The notes under the pieces are model-generated. The model was not told where the DNA came from, made no database searches, and saw only the letters and a list, made by a program, of their open reading frames with translations. From Phaeobacter sp. QD34_24 (GTDB lineage Bacteria; Pseudomonadota; Alphaproteobacteria; Rhodobacterales; Rhodobacteraceae), in the NCBI RefSeq assembly GCF_028890115.1, contig NZ_JARCJD010000014.1:57353-121352 (forward strand): a stretch of DNA of 64,000 bases. Reading direction: 5' to 3'. This document shows, one piece after another, positions 36,677-45,971 of this stretch; position 1 is the stretch's first letter; each line of letters begins with the position of its first letter. Position numbers and translations under genes: made by a program.

Positions 36677-37918
36677 TCAGGCGAACCGGTTCGGCTCATA
36701 GGGGCGCATGTCGATATTATTGGGCCTGCCTGCAATCATGTCGGCCACCATGCGCCCGGTCTTGGCGCCGCCGGTGAGGCCCACATGGTGATGACCAAAG
36801 GCCGCGAAGACACCGGTTTTACCCACTTCGCCGATCAACGGCAGGCTGTCCGACGGGGCCGGGCGGTATCCCAGCCATTCCTCTTCGCTCTCCGCGATCA
36901 TCTGCGGGAAGCATTCCTTGACCTTGCGTCGCAAGAGCGCCAGCGGTGCCTTGGATTTGACCTCGCTGAGGCCGCCGAATTCAACCACGCCTGCACAGCG
37001 TAGCCCCTGATCCATCGCTGTCGCAACGAATTTCCCCGAGGTCAGCATCATCGGGCTGTTCGGCGTCTGGCTCGGGTTCTTGAAGACGATGTGATAGCCC
37101 CGCTCGGCCTCCAGCGGCACATTGAGGCCCAGTTTCTGCATCAAGGGCTTGGACCAGACGCCGGTGGCCAGCACCGCCTCGTTACATGTGATGCGACCCT
37201 GATCGGTGTCGACAGCACTGATGCGTCCGCCGGAAAGATCGAAATCCTTCACTTCGGCCCGCATGAACCGCCCGCCCATCTCCTGCAACAGGTTCACCAG
37301 GTCGCGCACGTAGTTGCCGGGGTTGAGGATATAGCCGTGGTTCTTCATCACCGCGAGCAGCTGCATGTCGGGGGCCAGGATCGGCTCCCTTTCCTGCACG
37401 GCCGCGCCTTCCACCAGTTCGGGGATGAAACCGGCCTCGCGGCGCAGCTCCCAGACGTATTTGTCCGCCTCAAATGCTGCGCGGTCACTGTAGGCAAAGC
37501 AATAGTCGCTTTCCTGCACCCATTTTGCCGCAGGCGTTCCTGCGGTCAGCGCCTGATGCTGTTCGACGCTGTCGCCGATCACATGGCTCAGCCCCTTGGC
37601 GATCCTGCGGGTGTCGCCGTCATTGGCGTTGGACAGGTATTTTATCAGCCAGGGCACCAGTTTGGGCCCATAAGACCAGCGCATGAACAGCGGGAAATCG
37701 GGGTCCATCAGGTATTTCGGTCCCTTGGGGATCAGCCCCGGTGTGGTCACCGGGACGATGGCGCAGCTCGCCAGAATGCAGCCGTTGCCATAGGAGGCGC
37801 CCATGCCGGGCTCCCCCTTGTCCAGGAGTGTGACCTCATGTCCGGCGCGGCGCAGCCAGATGGCGGTGGCGGCGCCCACGATGCCGGCGCCGATCACGAC
37901 CGTATGCGGCGCACTCAT
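36677..37918 (-). CDS. FAD-dependent D-amino-acid dehydrogenase-like protein
   Basis: A 413-residue flavoprotein of the DadA/DAO superfamily. The N-terminal dinucleotide-binding loop 'VIGAGIVGAATA' (residues 8-19) is followed by 'SYGNGCILA' and a C-terminal 'FGHHHVGLTGGAKTGRMVADMIAG', matching DadA-type enzymes. They oxidise D-amino acids, or hydroxyproline-type substrates, to 2-oxo acids and pass electrons to the membrane quinone pool. It precedes the TRAP genes (51-base gap), so it heads the operon, and diverges from the LysR regulator gene. Confidence 0.88.
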   Translation of the reverse strand: MSAPHTVVIGAGIVGAATAIWLRRAGHEVTLLDKGEPGMGASYGNGCILASCAIVPVTTPGLIPKGPKYLMDPDFPLFMRWSYGPKLVPWLIKYLSNANDGDTRRIAKGLSHVIGDSVEQHQALTAGTPAAKWVQESDYCFAYSDRAAFEADKYVWELRREAGFIPELVEGAAVQEREPILAPDMQLLAVMKNHGYILNPGNYVRDLVNLLQEMGGRFMRAEVKDFDLSGGRISAVDTDQGRITCNEAVLATGVWSKPLMQKLGLNVPLEAERGYHIVFKNPSQTPNSPMMLTSGKFVATAMDQGLRCAGVVEFGGLSEVKSKAPLALLRRKVKECFPQMIAESEEEWLGYRPAPSDSLPLIGEVGKTGVFAAFGHHHVGLTGGAKTGRMVADMIAGRPNNIDMRPYEPNRFA

Positions 37919-38062
37919 GCGCGGGGGCCTTTAGGGAGGGTGGAAATAGTCATGGAGTATAGGGTCTTCTCAGGTGAATTTGCCCAACCATGCACGGCGC
38001 TATTCATCATTTCAAATACTAAGATGTGGCTTGATCATAAGAAAAAGTGATATGCCTGCGGA

Positions 38063-38968
38063 ATGAACCTCAGATTTCGCCAGCTTCAGGCCTTTCACGC
38101 GGTGATCGAGACCGGCACCGTTACCGGCGCTGCGACCAGCCTCGGGATTTCGCAGCCCGGCATCTCCAACCTCTTGAACCAGCTGGAGCGCCAGACCGGG
38201 ATCAAGCTCTTCGAACGGGTCCGGGGGCGGCTGACCGCCACGCCCGAGGCGACGCTCCTGTTTCGTGAAATCGACACGGTGGTGCGGGGGTTCGATCATG
38301 TGACCCAGGCGGTGATCGATCTGCAGAACAAACAGGCCGGGCAGCTGCAGGTGGCCTCGCAGCATTCGATGTCCTTTGGCTTCATGCCGCGCCTCATTGC
38401 CGAGTTCGCCCGCGAGAGGCCGGATCTGTCGATCTCCTTCCAGTCGCAGTATTCCTCCAAGATCCAGGAATGGGTGCTCTCGGGTCTGTTCGAGATCGGG
38501 ATCTGCGAAATGCCGCTCCTGTATGACGCGCTGGATGTGCACCCCGTGACCGTGGAATGCCGCATTGCCATGCCTGAAGGCAGCCCACTTGCCCGCCACG
38601 ATGTGCTGACGCCCGAACTCTTGGACGGCGAGCCGTTTATCGTGATGGGGCCGGATCACATGACCCATCGCCGCACGCGGGAGGCCTTCGTGCAGGCGGG
38701 CGTGCCGCTGAAGGCCAGGATCCACGCACATCTGTTCAAGAACCTGCTCAGTTTCGTCAAGGAAGGCATGGGGGTCGCCATCATCGATCCCTTCATCCTG
38801 GATTTCGACAAGGAGGGCGGCTTTGTCTCCCGTCCCTTCCAGCCCGCGGTGATGATGGAGATGGCGGTGATCACCTCCAGCGCCCGGCCACTGTCGGCGA
38901 TCGGGCAGGAGTTCCTGGTGCTGCTCAACCAGGCCCTGGCGCCCTATACCTCGGGGCAAACGGGCTGA
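38063..38968 (+). CDS. LysR family transcriptional regulator
   Basis: A 301-residue regulator. The N-terminal winged helix-turn-helix (residues 1-60) contains 'FHAVIETGTVTGAATSLGISQPGISN', written here as the family hallmark, and the C-terminal portion (90-295) is the periplasmic-binding-like sensor domain. It is divergent from the DadA-TRAP operon with a 144-base gap, the usual geometry for a LysR protein that controls its neighbour. The inducer is unknown, probably the transported compound. Confidence 0.93.
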   Translation: MNLRFRQLQAFHAVIETGTVTGAATSLGISQPGISNLLNQLERQTGIKLFERVRGRLTATPEATLLFREIDTVVRGFDHVTQAVIDLQNKQAGQLQVASQHSMSFGFMPRLIAEFARERPDLSISFQSQYSSKIQEWVLSGLFEIGICEMPLLYDALDVHPVTVECRIAMPEGSPLARHDVLTPELLDGEPFIVMGPDHMTHRRTREAFVQAGVPLKARIHAHLFKNLLSFVKEGMGVAIIDPFILDFDKEGGFVSRPFQPAVMMEMAVITSSARPLSAIGQEFLVLLNQALAPYTSGQTG

Positions 38969-39054
38969 GGGCGCGGAAAAGGGCATGCGGGGGCTTGGCT
39001 CCCGTCCGCCGTGCCGTCATGCTCTGGCGGGCGTGCTGAGGACAGGAGCGGTGG

Positions 39055-39789
39055 ATGCAACAGGGCGGAAAGACGGTCTATGGCGCGGCGGTGGGCATCC
39101 TGATGCTGGAAACCCGGTTTCCCCGCATCCATGGTGACATGGGCAATGCCGCGACCTGGGATTTTCCGGTGCAATATCGCGTCGTCGATGGGGCCACGCC
39201 GGACCGTGTCGTGCGGGGTGATCCGCAGGCGTTGACCGAACGCTTTATTGCAGCCGGGCGCGACCTTATCCGTGCGGGCTGTGACGGGATCACCACCACC
39301 TGCGGATTTCTGTCCCTGATCCAGGAGGACGTTAAGGCCGGGCTGGGCGTGCCGGTGGCGACCTCTTCCTTGATGCAGGTACCGATGGTGCAGGCCTTGC
39401 TGCCTGCGGGGAAACGCTGCGGGGTGATCACCATCTCGGAGCAGGCGCTCAGCCCTGCGCACCTGACGGCCGCCGGTGCCGCACCCGATACCCCTGTTGT
39501 GGGAACGGACGGCGGGCGGGCTATGACGCGTGATATCCTGGGGAATGCGCCCCAGATCGATTTCGAGGCCTGCCGTCTGGATATGATCGATTCGGGCAGG
39601 GCGATGGTCACGCGGCACCCGGATGTGGGCGCGATCGTTCTGGAATGCACCAATATGGCGCCCTATGCGCGCGACTTGCGGCAGGTCACCGGCCTGCCTG
39701 TCTATTCGATCTACAGTTTCATCACCTGGTTTCAGGCGGGCCTGTTGCCGCGCCGCTTCCCGTTGGAGCTCGACGATCCGCGCTGGTAG
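39055..39789 (+). CDS. Aspartate/glutamate/hydantoin racemase family protein
   Basis: A 244-residue cofactor-independent racemase or decarboxylase-type enzyme. Two catalytic cysteines are visible: Cys83 in 'ITTTCGFL' and Cys198 in 'VLECTNMAPYA', each in a typical loop. Members interconvert L and D forms of acidic amino acids, hydantoins or related acids. It starts 86 bases after the LysR gene on the same strand, and probably belongs to the same catabolic unit as the DadA-like dehydrogenase and TRAP transporter. The exact substrate is not readable. Confidence 0.82.
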   Translation: MQQGGKTVYGAAVGILMLETRFPRIHGDMGNAATWDFPVQYRVVDGATPDRVVRGDPQALTERFIAAGRDLIRAGCDGITTTCGFLSLIQEDVKAGLGVPVATSSLMQVPMVQALLPAGKRCGVITISEQALSPAHLTAAGAAPDTPVVGTDGGRAMTRDILGNAPQIDFEACRLDMIDSGRAMVTRHPDVGAIVLECTNMAPYARDLRQVTGLPVYSIYSFITWFQAGLLPRRFPLELDDPRW

Positions 39790-39892
39790 CGCAGCCCCGC
39801 GCCAGCCCGTCATTATCCTGCGTCGGATGGTCCCCTGTCTGGCGCCCGGCGCTTTTGGCAGGGTGGGGGAATAGCCACCGGGAGGGCCGCCA

Positions 39893-40804
39893 TTGAAACC
39901 GTTTATGATGAGTCTCGTGCTGACCGCTGTTCCGATCATGTCTGTCGCGGATGTGCTGGAGCGGCAGCAGGTCACCGAGGATGTCTGGGCCCTGGTTGGC
40001 CCGCACAGCCAGCGCAACGCCGAGAACCTCGGTAATAATGCTACCTTCGGCGTGGTGGTGACGCGCGAAGGGGTTGTGCTGATGGATCCCGGCGGATCCT
40101 GGAAAGGCGCGGCGATGATCGACGCCGCCATCGATCAGATCACCGATCAGCCGGTTACTCATGTGATCGACACCGGCGGGCAGGATCACCGCTGGCTGGG
40201 CAATGCATACTGGCAGGCCCAGGGCGCGGTGGTGATCGCCTCGGATGCGGCCGTAGCGGATCACAAGGACCGTCAGTCCATGCAGATGACGATGCTCTCG
40301 CAGCTTCTGGGCGATGAGCTGGCCGGGACCGAGCCGAGCTATGCCGATGTGACCTTCGACAGCGATCATGAGTTTTCCCTTGGCGGGCTGACCTTCCAGA
40401 TCATGCACCGCGGCCAGGCCCATACGCCGGGCGACAGTTTCGTCTGGCTGCAAGAGCGGGACGTGATGTTCACCGGCGATATCGTCTATGTTGAGCGCAT
40501 TCTTGGCGTCGGACCGCAGTCCAATGCCAAAAGCTGGATCGAGGCCTTTGATGCCATGGCCGCCTTTGAACCCGCCCATCTGGTGCCGGGTCATGGCCGC
40601 GCCACCACGCTGGAGCGCGCCCGCGCCGATACCTACGACTACCTTATGAACCTGCGTGCCCGGATCGGAGAGCTGATCGAAGAGGGCGGCGATATCATGG
40701 AAGCGCCTGAGATCGACCAGTCCGCCTTTGCGGGGCTCGCGCAGTTCGACAGCCTGGCCGGGCGCAATGCGCAAACCGTCTATGAACAGATGGAGTGGGA
40801 ATAG
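39893..40804 (+). CDS. Metallo-beta-lactamase-fold protein with altered metal motif
   Basis: A 303-residue exported-looking protein (N-terminal hydrophobic segment to about residue 18) of the metallo-beta-lactamase superfamily. The usual HxHxDH motif reads TGGQDH at residues 94-99, so the first two histidines are absent while D98-H99 remain. The other metal residues are normal: His177 in 'AHTPGD', Asp196 in 'TGDIVY' and His234 in 'VPGHGR'. It may bind one metal or have lost activity. I chose TTG 39893 because GGGAGGG lies about seven bases upstream; ATG 39905 is the alternative. It is followed by its own terminator. Confidence 0.78.
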   Translation: MKPFMMSLVLTAVPIMSVADVLERQQVTEDVWALVGPHSQRNAENLGNNATFGVVVTREGVVLMDPGGSWKGAAMIDAAIDQITDQPVTHVIDTGGQDHRWLGNAYWQAQGAVVIASDAAVADHKDRQSMQMTMLSQLLGDELAGTEPSYADVTFDSDHEFSLGGLTFQIMHRGQAHTPGDSFVWLQERDVMFTGDIVYVERILGVGPQSNAKSWIEAFDAMAAFEPAHLVPGHGRATTLERARADTYDYLMNLRARIGELIEEGGDIMEAPEIDQSAFAGLAQFDSLAGRNAQTVYEQMEWE

Positions 40805-40836
40805 CCCCGCACGCCAGGATTTGATGTTCGACCCTG

Positions 40837-40863
40837 CCGCCTCCGTTTCGGGGGCGGTTTTTT
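40837..40863 (+). terminator. Rho-independent terminator
   Basis: CCGCCTCC (40837-40844) pairs with GGGGGCGG (40850-40857) around loop GTTTC, followed by six T bases. It separates the metallo-beta-lactamase-fold gene from the arsenic operon. Confidence 0.88.
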
Positions 40864-40909
40864 ATCAGCCATCGTCATGGGGGTGTTACAAAAGCTTCAC
40901 TGTATCAAT

Positions 40910-40934
40910 CTTCGTATTTCGAATATTCATGAAG
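40910..40934. promoter_or_regulatory. Candidate ArsR operator overlapping the start of the arsenic operon
   Basis: The AT-rich block begins CTTCGTATTTCGAA and ends TTCATGAAG, with outer arms CTTC/GAAG and an inner TTCGAA palindrome. It ends one base before the first ATG, so repressor binding would block the start of transcription. No obvious ribosome-binding site lies between it and the ATG. Confidence 0.45.
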
Positions 40935-40935
40935 T

Positions 40936-41781
40936 ATGGAAAAAGTGATTCCCTCCCGCCTCACCACCCTGGGCCATCCGCAGCGACTGGCCCTGTTTCG
41001 GCTGCTGATGCGCCGCTACCCGGATCGTCTGCCCGCCGGTGAAATCGCCGAGGTGCTGGATCTGAAGGCCAGCACATTGTCGGCCTATCTGGCTTCGCTG
41101 ATGCAGGCGGGGCTGGTGACCCAGCACCGCGTGGGGACATCGCTGCTTTACATGATCAACATGGCAGCGGTGCGACAGACCTTCGACTATCTCTTTCTGG
41201 ATTGTTGCCGCGGTCGCCCCGAGATCTGCGCCTCGGCTTCCTTTGCCGAACCTGCAGGCAAAGTCGAGACGGCGCATGAGAAATACAATGTGCTATTTAT
41301 CTGCACGGGCAATTCCGCGCGCTCGATCTTTGCTGAAAGCCTGTTGCGGGATCTCGCGCCGGGGCGCTTCACTGTCTATTCCGCCGGAACGCGCCCGCAA
41401 TCGGAGCTGAATCCCTTTGCACTGGAGGTGTTGAACTCCAAGGGCCATGACACCGCGCATCTGCGGGCCAAGAATACCGCTGAGTTCACGGGGGCAGATG
41501 CCCCCCGGATGGATTTTGTCTTTACCGTCTGCGATCAGGCCGCCAACGAGGAATGCCCGGCCTGGGATGGTCAGCCGATCAGCGGCCATTGGGGGATGCC
41601 GGACCCGGTAAAGGCCGATGGCACCGATGCAGAGAAAAGCCTCGCCTTCCAGCAGGCCTATGGCGCGTTGAAACACCGGATCGAGGCCTTTGCCGCCCTT
41701 CCCATTGAAACGCTGGACCGCATCGCGCTGCAACGGGCGGTGGATGGGATCGCCAGCCAAAATCAGGATACTGTCAAATGA
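40936..41781 (+). CDS. ArsR-ArsC fusion: arsenic-responsive repressor with arsenate reductase
   Basis: A 281-residue fusion. Residues 5-85 are an ArsR-type winged helix ('[13 protein letters not shown]'), and Cys90, Cys91 and Cys98 just after it are likely arsenite-sensing residues. Residues 115-260 are a low-molecular-weight phosphatase-type arsenate reductase: the P-loop '[10 protein letters not shown]' has catalytic Cys123 and Arg129, and 'GMPDP' supplies the catalytic Asp. Such a protein would derepress its operon when arsenite appears and reduce arsenate using thiols. It overlaps the GAPDH gene by four bases. A fusion of this kind is known in some alphaproteobacteria. Confidence 0.93.
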   Translation: MEKVIPSRLTTLGHPQRLALFRLLMRRYPDRLPAGEIAEVLDLKASTLSAYLASLMQAGLVTQHRVGTSLLYMINMAAVRQTFDYLFLDCCRGRPEICASASFAEPAGKVETAHEKYNVLFICTGNSARSIFAESLLRDLAPGRFTVYSAGTRPQSELNPFALEVLNSKGHDTAHLRAKNTAEFTGADAPRMDFVFTVCDQAANEECPAWDGQPISGHWGMPDPVKADGTDAEKSLAFQQAYGALKHRIEAFAALPIETLDRIALQRAVDGIASQNQDTVK

Positions 41782-42776
41782 CCACCTATGCTGTAAACGG
41801 CCTTGGCCGGATCGGAAAACTCGCCCTGAAACCGCTGCTCGATCAGGGCGCCCATATCGCCTGGATCAACGACGCGGTGGGGGATCCGGAAATGCACGCG
41901 CATCTGTTGGAATTTGATACGGTGCATGGGCGCTGGGAGGCGGAGTTCTCCCATGATGCAGAGAGCGTCACGATCAACGACATGCGCCTGCCCTTCATCG
42001 GCACCTCGGATCTGAACGATCTGCCGCTGGAGGGTGTCGATGTGGTGATCGACTGCACCGGCGTCTTCAAGTCCGAGGCCAAGCTTGCCCCCTATTTCGA
42101 GGCGGGCGTGAAAAAGGTCGTGGTCTCGGCCCCCGTGAAGGACGGCGATGCGGCCAATATCGTCTATGGCGTCAATGAGGGCACCTATGATCCCGCGCGC
42201 CACCGCATCGTGACGGCGGCGAGCTGCACCACCAACTGTCTTGCGCCGGTGGTCAAGGTAATCCACGAAAATCTGGGCATCCGTCACGGATCGATCACCA
42301 CGATCCATGATGTGACCAACACCCAGACCATCGTCGACCGCCCCGCCAAGGATCTGCGCCGGGCGCGCTCGGCGCTGAATTCGCTGATCCCCACCACCAC
42401 CGGCAGCGCCACGGCGATCACTCTGATCTACCCGGAACTGACCGGGCGTCTGAACGGCCATGCGGTGCGGGTGCCGCTCTTGAATGCCTCGCTCACCGAC
42501 TGTGTGTTCGAGGTGGAGCGCGAAACCAGCGTTGAAGAGGTCAACGCCCTGTTCAAGGCGGCTGCCGAGGGAGAGCTGGAAGGGATCCTGGGCTATGAGA
42601 CCCGCCCGCTGGTCTCGACCGATTACACAAACGACCGGCGCTCCTCGATCATTGATGCGCCGTCCACGATGGTGGTGAACGGCACTCAGGTGAAGATCTA
42701 CGCCTGGTATGACAATGAAATGGGCTACGCTTGGCGCCTGGTCGATGTGGCTCTGATGGTCGGAGCCTCGCTGTGA
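41778..42776 (+). CDS. ArsJ-associated glyceraldehyde-3-phosphate dehydrogenase
   Basis: A 332-residue glyceraldehyde-3-phosphate dehydrogenase with the NAD-binding '[11 protein letters not shown]' (residues 5-15), catalytic Cys150 in '[10 protein letters not shown]', and His177 in 'TTIHDVT'. In ars operons this isoform uses arsenate in place of phosphate, making unstable 1-arseno-3-phosphoglycerate that ArsJ then exports. It is 30-40% different in detail from glycolytic forms in such operons by general knowledge, which I have not measured here. It starts within the end of the ArsR-ArsC gene and its stop overlaps arsJ. Confidence 0.95.
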   Translation: MTTYAVNGLGRIGKLALKPLLDQGAHIAWINDAVGDPEMHAHLLEFDTVHGRWEAEFSHDAESVTINDMRLPFIGTSDLNDLPLEGVDVVIDCTGVFKSEAKLAPYFEAGVKKVVVSAPVKDGDAANIVYGVNEGTYDPARHRIVTAASCTTNCLAPVVKVIHENLGIRHGSITTIHDVTNTQTIVDRPAKDLRRARSALNSLIPTTTGSATAITLIYPELTGRLNGHAVRVPLLNASLTDCVFEVERETSVEEVNALFKAAAEGELEGILGYETRPLVSTDYTNDRRSSIIDAPSTMVVNGTQVKIYAWYDNEMGYAWRLVDVALMVGASL

Positions 42777-44038
42777 GCCAGCGCCCCGAGGGCCTTTCGG
42801 CCTATATGGCGGTGACGGCGGCCTATTGGGCCTTCATGCTCACCGATGGGGCGCTCAGGATGCTGGTGCTCTTGCATTTTCACACGTTGGGGTTTTCCCC
42901 GGTGCAGCTGGCCTATCTCTTTGTTCTTTATGAGATCGCGGGGATGGTCACGAACCTGTCGGCGGGCTGGATCGCGGCGCGGTTTGGGCTGGCTGCAACG
43001 CTTTATGCCGGGCTTGCCTTGCAGATCCTGGCCCTGGGGGCGCTGACGCAGCTGGATCCCAGCTGGTCCATCGGCGCCTCGGTCGTCTTCGTGATGTGCG
43101 TGCAGGGGATTTCCGGCGTCGCCAAGGATCTGGCCAAGATGTCGTCGAAATCTGCGGTAAAGCTCTTGGCGCCATCGGCAAACGGCGGTTTGTTCCGCTG
43201 GGTGGCGGTGCTGACCGGATCGAAGAACGCGGTGAAGGGGCTCGGCTTCCTGCTGGGCGCGGCGCTTTTGGCAACGCTTGGCTTTTCCTGGGCGATCATC
43301 GCCATGGCCGTGGTGCTGGCGCTTGTCCTTGTCGCTATCGTTGCGCTGATGCCGCCGGGGCTGCCGACCGGGCGCAAGGGCGCGAAGTTTTCCGAGGTCT
43401 TCTCCAAATCGGCCAATGTGAACTGGCTGTCGGCGGCACGGGTGTTCCTGTTCGGTGCACGCGACGTCTGGTTCGTGGTGGGCATTCCGATCTATTTCTA
43501 CGCGGTCTTGTCGGATGGGTCGGAGGCGGGCAACCGCGCGGCCTTCTTCATGATCGGCAGCTTCATGGCGGTCTGGATCATCCTTTACGGCGCGGTGCAG
43601 GCGGCGGCGCCCTGGCTGCTTGGGGCTGCGAAACGCCCCGAGGGCGCGCTGATCCGCGCCGCGCGCGGCTGGGCGCTGGCGCTGTGTCTGGTGCCTGCGG
43701 CCCTTGCGTTTGCGGTTTGGCTGGCCGGTGCACCTGAAACCTGGCTGACCGTGGTGCTGATCCTTGGCCTCATGGCATTTGGTGCGCTTTTTGCAGTGAA
43801 CTCCTCCCTGCATTCCTACCTGATCCTCGCCTTCACACGGGCCGAGCGGGTGACGATGGATGTCGGCTTCTACTACATGGCCAATGCGGGCGGGCGCCTT
43901 CTTGGCACGCTTCTGTCGGGGCTCACCTACCAGATCGGCGGCCTCGCGCTTGTTCTGGGCACCGCGGCGCTTATGGTGGGGCTGTCGGCGATTGCCGCGG
44001 GCAAGTTGCATGTTGAAGGGGCAGAGGCCACGGCATGA
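42773..44038 (+). CDS. arsJ: Organoarsenical efflux MFS transporter ArsJ
   Basis: A 421-residue major-facilitator transporter with about 12 helices. It has the ArsJ hallmark of beginning right after the ars-type GAPDH gene; features include '[20 protein letters not shown]' at the N-terminus and '[16 protein letters not shown]' in the central loop. It exports 1-arseno-3-phosphoglycerate. I place the start at GTG 42773, which overlaps the GAPDH TGA (GTGA) and is preceded by GGAG; the frame is open further upstream only within the GAPDH gene. Its stop overlaps the acr3 start by four bases. Confidence 0.93.
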   Translation: MSQRPEGLSAYMAVTAAYWAFMLTDGALRMLVLLHFHTLGFSPVQLAYLFVLYEIAGMVTNLSAGWIAARFGLAATLYAGLALQILALGALTQLDPSWSIGASVVFVMCVQGISGVAKDLAKMSSKSAVKLLAPSANGGLFRWVAVLTGSKNAVKGLGFLLGAALLATLGFSWAIIAMAVVLALVLVAIVALMPPGLPTGRKGAKFSEVFSKSANVNWLSAARVFLFGARDVWFVVGIPIYFYAVLSDGSEAGNRAAFFMIGSFMAVWIILYGAVQAAAPWLLGAAKRPEGALIRAARGWALALCLVPAALAFAVWLAGAPETWLTVVLILGLMAFGALFAVNSSLHSYLILAFTRAERVTMDVGFYYMANAGGRLLGTLLSGLTYQIGGLALVLGTAALMVGLSAIAAGKLHVEGAEATA

Positions 44039-45048
44039 GTATCTTTGAACGCTATCTGACCCTTTGGGTGGCGCTGGCCATGGTGGCGGGCATCCTGATC
44101 GGCAATGCGGCGCCCGCCCTGGTGCAGATGATCGCGGCGGCGGAAGTCGCGCGGGTGAACCTGGTGGTTGCGGTGCTGATCTGGGCGATGGTCTATCCGA
44201 TGATGGTCGGGGTGGATCCTGCCGCCCTGAAGACGGCCGTCAAACAGCCAAAGGGGCTGGGCATTACCCTGGTGGTCAATTGGCTGATCAAGCCCTTCTC
44301 GATGGCGGCCTTGGGCGTGTTGTTCTTCGAAGGCCTCTTTGCTGATCTCCTGTCACCCGAGGATGCGCAGCAGTACATTGCCGGGCTGATCCTTTTGGGG
44401 GCTGCCCCCTGTACCGCCATGGTCTTTGTCTGGTCGCAGCTGACGCGCGGGGACGAGAACTACACGTTGCTGCAGGTCTCGGTGAACGATGTGGTGATGG
44501 TCTTTGTCTTTGCCCCGCTCGTGGCCTTCCTGCTTGGGGTCACCGATATCGAGGTGCCCTGGGAGACGCTGGTTCTGTCCGTGCTCCTGTTTGTCCTGCT
44601 GCCGCTTCTGGCCGGGATCTGGACCCGACGCAGGCTGGGGAGCGCGGCGCAGGTCAAGGCCTTTCAGGCGCGGGTGAAGCCCTGGTCGGTGGTTGGTCTG
44701 ATTGCCACCGTTGCGATTCTCTTTGGTCTTCAGGGCCAGGTGATTCTGGACCGGCCTCAGGTGATTGCCCTGATCGCGGTGCCGATCCTGGTGCAATCCT
44801 ACGGGATCTTCGCGGTCGCCTATGGCGCGGCCTTTGCGCTGAAGGTGCCCCATCGCATCGCCGCCCCTTGTGCCCTGATCGGGACATCGAATTTCTTCGA
44901 GCTGGCCGTGGCCGTTGCGATTTCTCTGTTTGGACTGAACTCCGGCGCGGCCCTGGCCACGGTCGTTGGGGTTCTGGTCGAGGTGCCGGTGATGCTGTCG
45001 CTGGTGGGCTTTGCCAACCGCACCCGGAGCGGATTTCCCGGCAGGTGA
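44035..45048 (+). CDS. acr3: Arsenite efflux permease, Acr3 family
   Basis: A 337-residue transporter with ten predicted helices that expels arsenite as the final step of resistance. The essential cysteine motif appears in '[15 protein letters not shown]' (near residue 125), and '[19 protein letters not shown]' as short blocks near residue 283 contains the conserved Glu. It is an Acr3, not an ArsB, protein by these motifs. It is the last gene of the operon; no strong terminator is seen after it. Confidence 0.95.
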   Translation: MSIFERYLTLWVALAMVAGILIGNAAPALVQMIAAAEVARVNLVVAVLIWAMVYPMMVGVDPAALKTAVKQPKGLGITLVVNWLIKPFSMAALGVLFFEGLFADLLSPEDAQQYIAGLILLGAAPCTAMVFVWSQLTRGDENYTLLQVSVNDVVMVFVFAPLVAFLLGVTDIEVPWETLVLSVLLFVLLPLLAGIWTRRRLGSAAQVKAFQARVKPWSVVGLIATVAILFGLQGQVILDRPQVIALIAVPILVQSYGIFAVAYGAAFALKVPHRIAAPCALIGTSNFFELAVAVAISLFGLNSGAALATVVGVLVEVPVMLSLVGFANRTRSGFPGR

Positions 45049-45383
45049 TCCGCCAGGAGCGGGTTGACGACAAAGCAGAAGCATCGCTACCCTTCGCGCC
45101 GACATTCGCTTTCTGCAGCCAGAGTGCGGGGAAGGTGTGCCAAGATCTGCTTGGGCGTCTTCGCGGCAGAGCCTGTTTTGCTCGGCTTCCTGTGATTTCA
45201 ACCTCGTGCACGAACAGCGATTTGTCGCAGGTTCCGTTGGCCTGCGACGCTGTAGGGGTGTCTTGTTTTGGGGCGAGATACGATGTTCGACTGCGGATTT
45301 GCCCAGTCGTTTTTTGCATATGTTGGGCGTTTGTTAACAAAGAGGCCTCAATAGTGGGTTATGGTAGAGAGAGGGGCCAAGAT
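45049..45383. other. Intergenic region between acr3 and the H-NOX-like gene
   Basis: The 335 bases contain no recognisable gene. A perfect 12-base palindrome, TTTGTTAACAAA, lies at 45330-45341, 42 bases before the H-NOX-like start, in an AT-rich promoter-like stretch (45300-45370). Confidence 0.45.
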
Positions 45384-45971
45384 ATGCATGGTCTGATCAA
45401 CAGGGCGATTCAGGCTTTTGTGACCAGCACCTATGGCGCGGACCGTTGGAAAGAGGTGATGGACCTTGCGGGGCTTGGCTTTCGCGAGTTCGAGGCCATG
45501 CTCACCTATACGGATGAGCAATCCAACAAGATGCTGCAGGCCATGGAGCAGGTGCTTGCGCGCCCTCTGCCGGAAATGCTGGAGGATATGGGCACCTTCC
45601 TGGTCTCCAATCCTCAGGTTGAAGCGCTGCGTCGGCTGTTGCGGTTTGGCGGCGTGAACTACGTTGAATTCTTGCATTCCCTTGATGATCTGCCGGGGCG
45701 CGCGCGCCTTGCCGTTTCCGATCTGTACCTGCCGGGGCTGGAGTTATTTGAACAGGCGCCGGGTCAATTCGAACTGGTATGCCAGCCCGGTCTTCCGGGC
45801 TATGCCAATGTCATGATGGGCGTTCTGCGGGCGATGGCCGACGATTACGGCGATCTTGTCATCCTGGAGGCCAGCGGCAGCCAGGATGGGGCAGATGTGA
45901 TTTCAATTACCCTTGTGGAGCGGGAGTTTGCCGAGGGGCGAAGCTTTGATCTGGGGGCCCATTCGCTATGA
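45384..45971 (+). CDS. H-NOX-like (heme NO-binding domain) protein lacking the proximal His
   Basis: A 195-residue protein matching the H-NOX fold along its length ('MHGLINRAIQAFV' at the start, 'YTDEQSNKMLQAM', 'FLHSLDDLPGRARL'). In canonical H-NOX proteins the heme is held by a His in the segment that here reads 'DDLPGRARL'; residue 104 is Pro. The YxSxR motif that binds heme propionates is also absent, the matching segment reading 'VCQPGLPGY'. It may therefore not bind heme in the usual way. It overlaps the GGDEF gene by four bases, the usual H-NOX/cyclase arrangement, so it probably still regulates that enzyme. Confidence 0.8.
   Translation: MHGLINRAIQAFVTSTYGADRWKEVMDLAGLGFREFEAMLTYTDEQSNKMLQAMEQVLARPLPEMLEDMGTFLVSNPQVEALRRLLRFGGVNYVEFLHSLDDLPGRARLAVSDLYLPGLELFEQAPGQFELVCQPGLPGYANVMMGVLRAMADDYGDLVILEASGSQDGADVISITLVEREFAEGRSFDLGAHSL

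Noticed and set aside
37919..38062. LysR T-N11-A boxes between the DadA-like and LysR genes
   Set aside because: Several AT-rich matches exist and none is clearly symmetric enough to choose.
44868..45383. Upstream extension of the H-NOX-like gene
   Set aside because: The extension runs through acr3 in another frame and the noncoding gap; the H-NOX domain starts at residue 1 of the shorter version.
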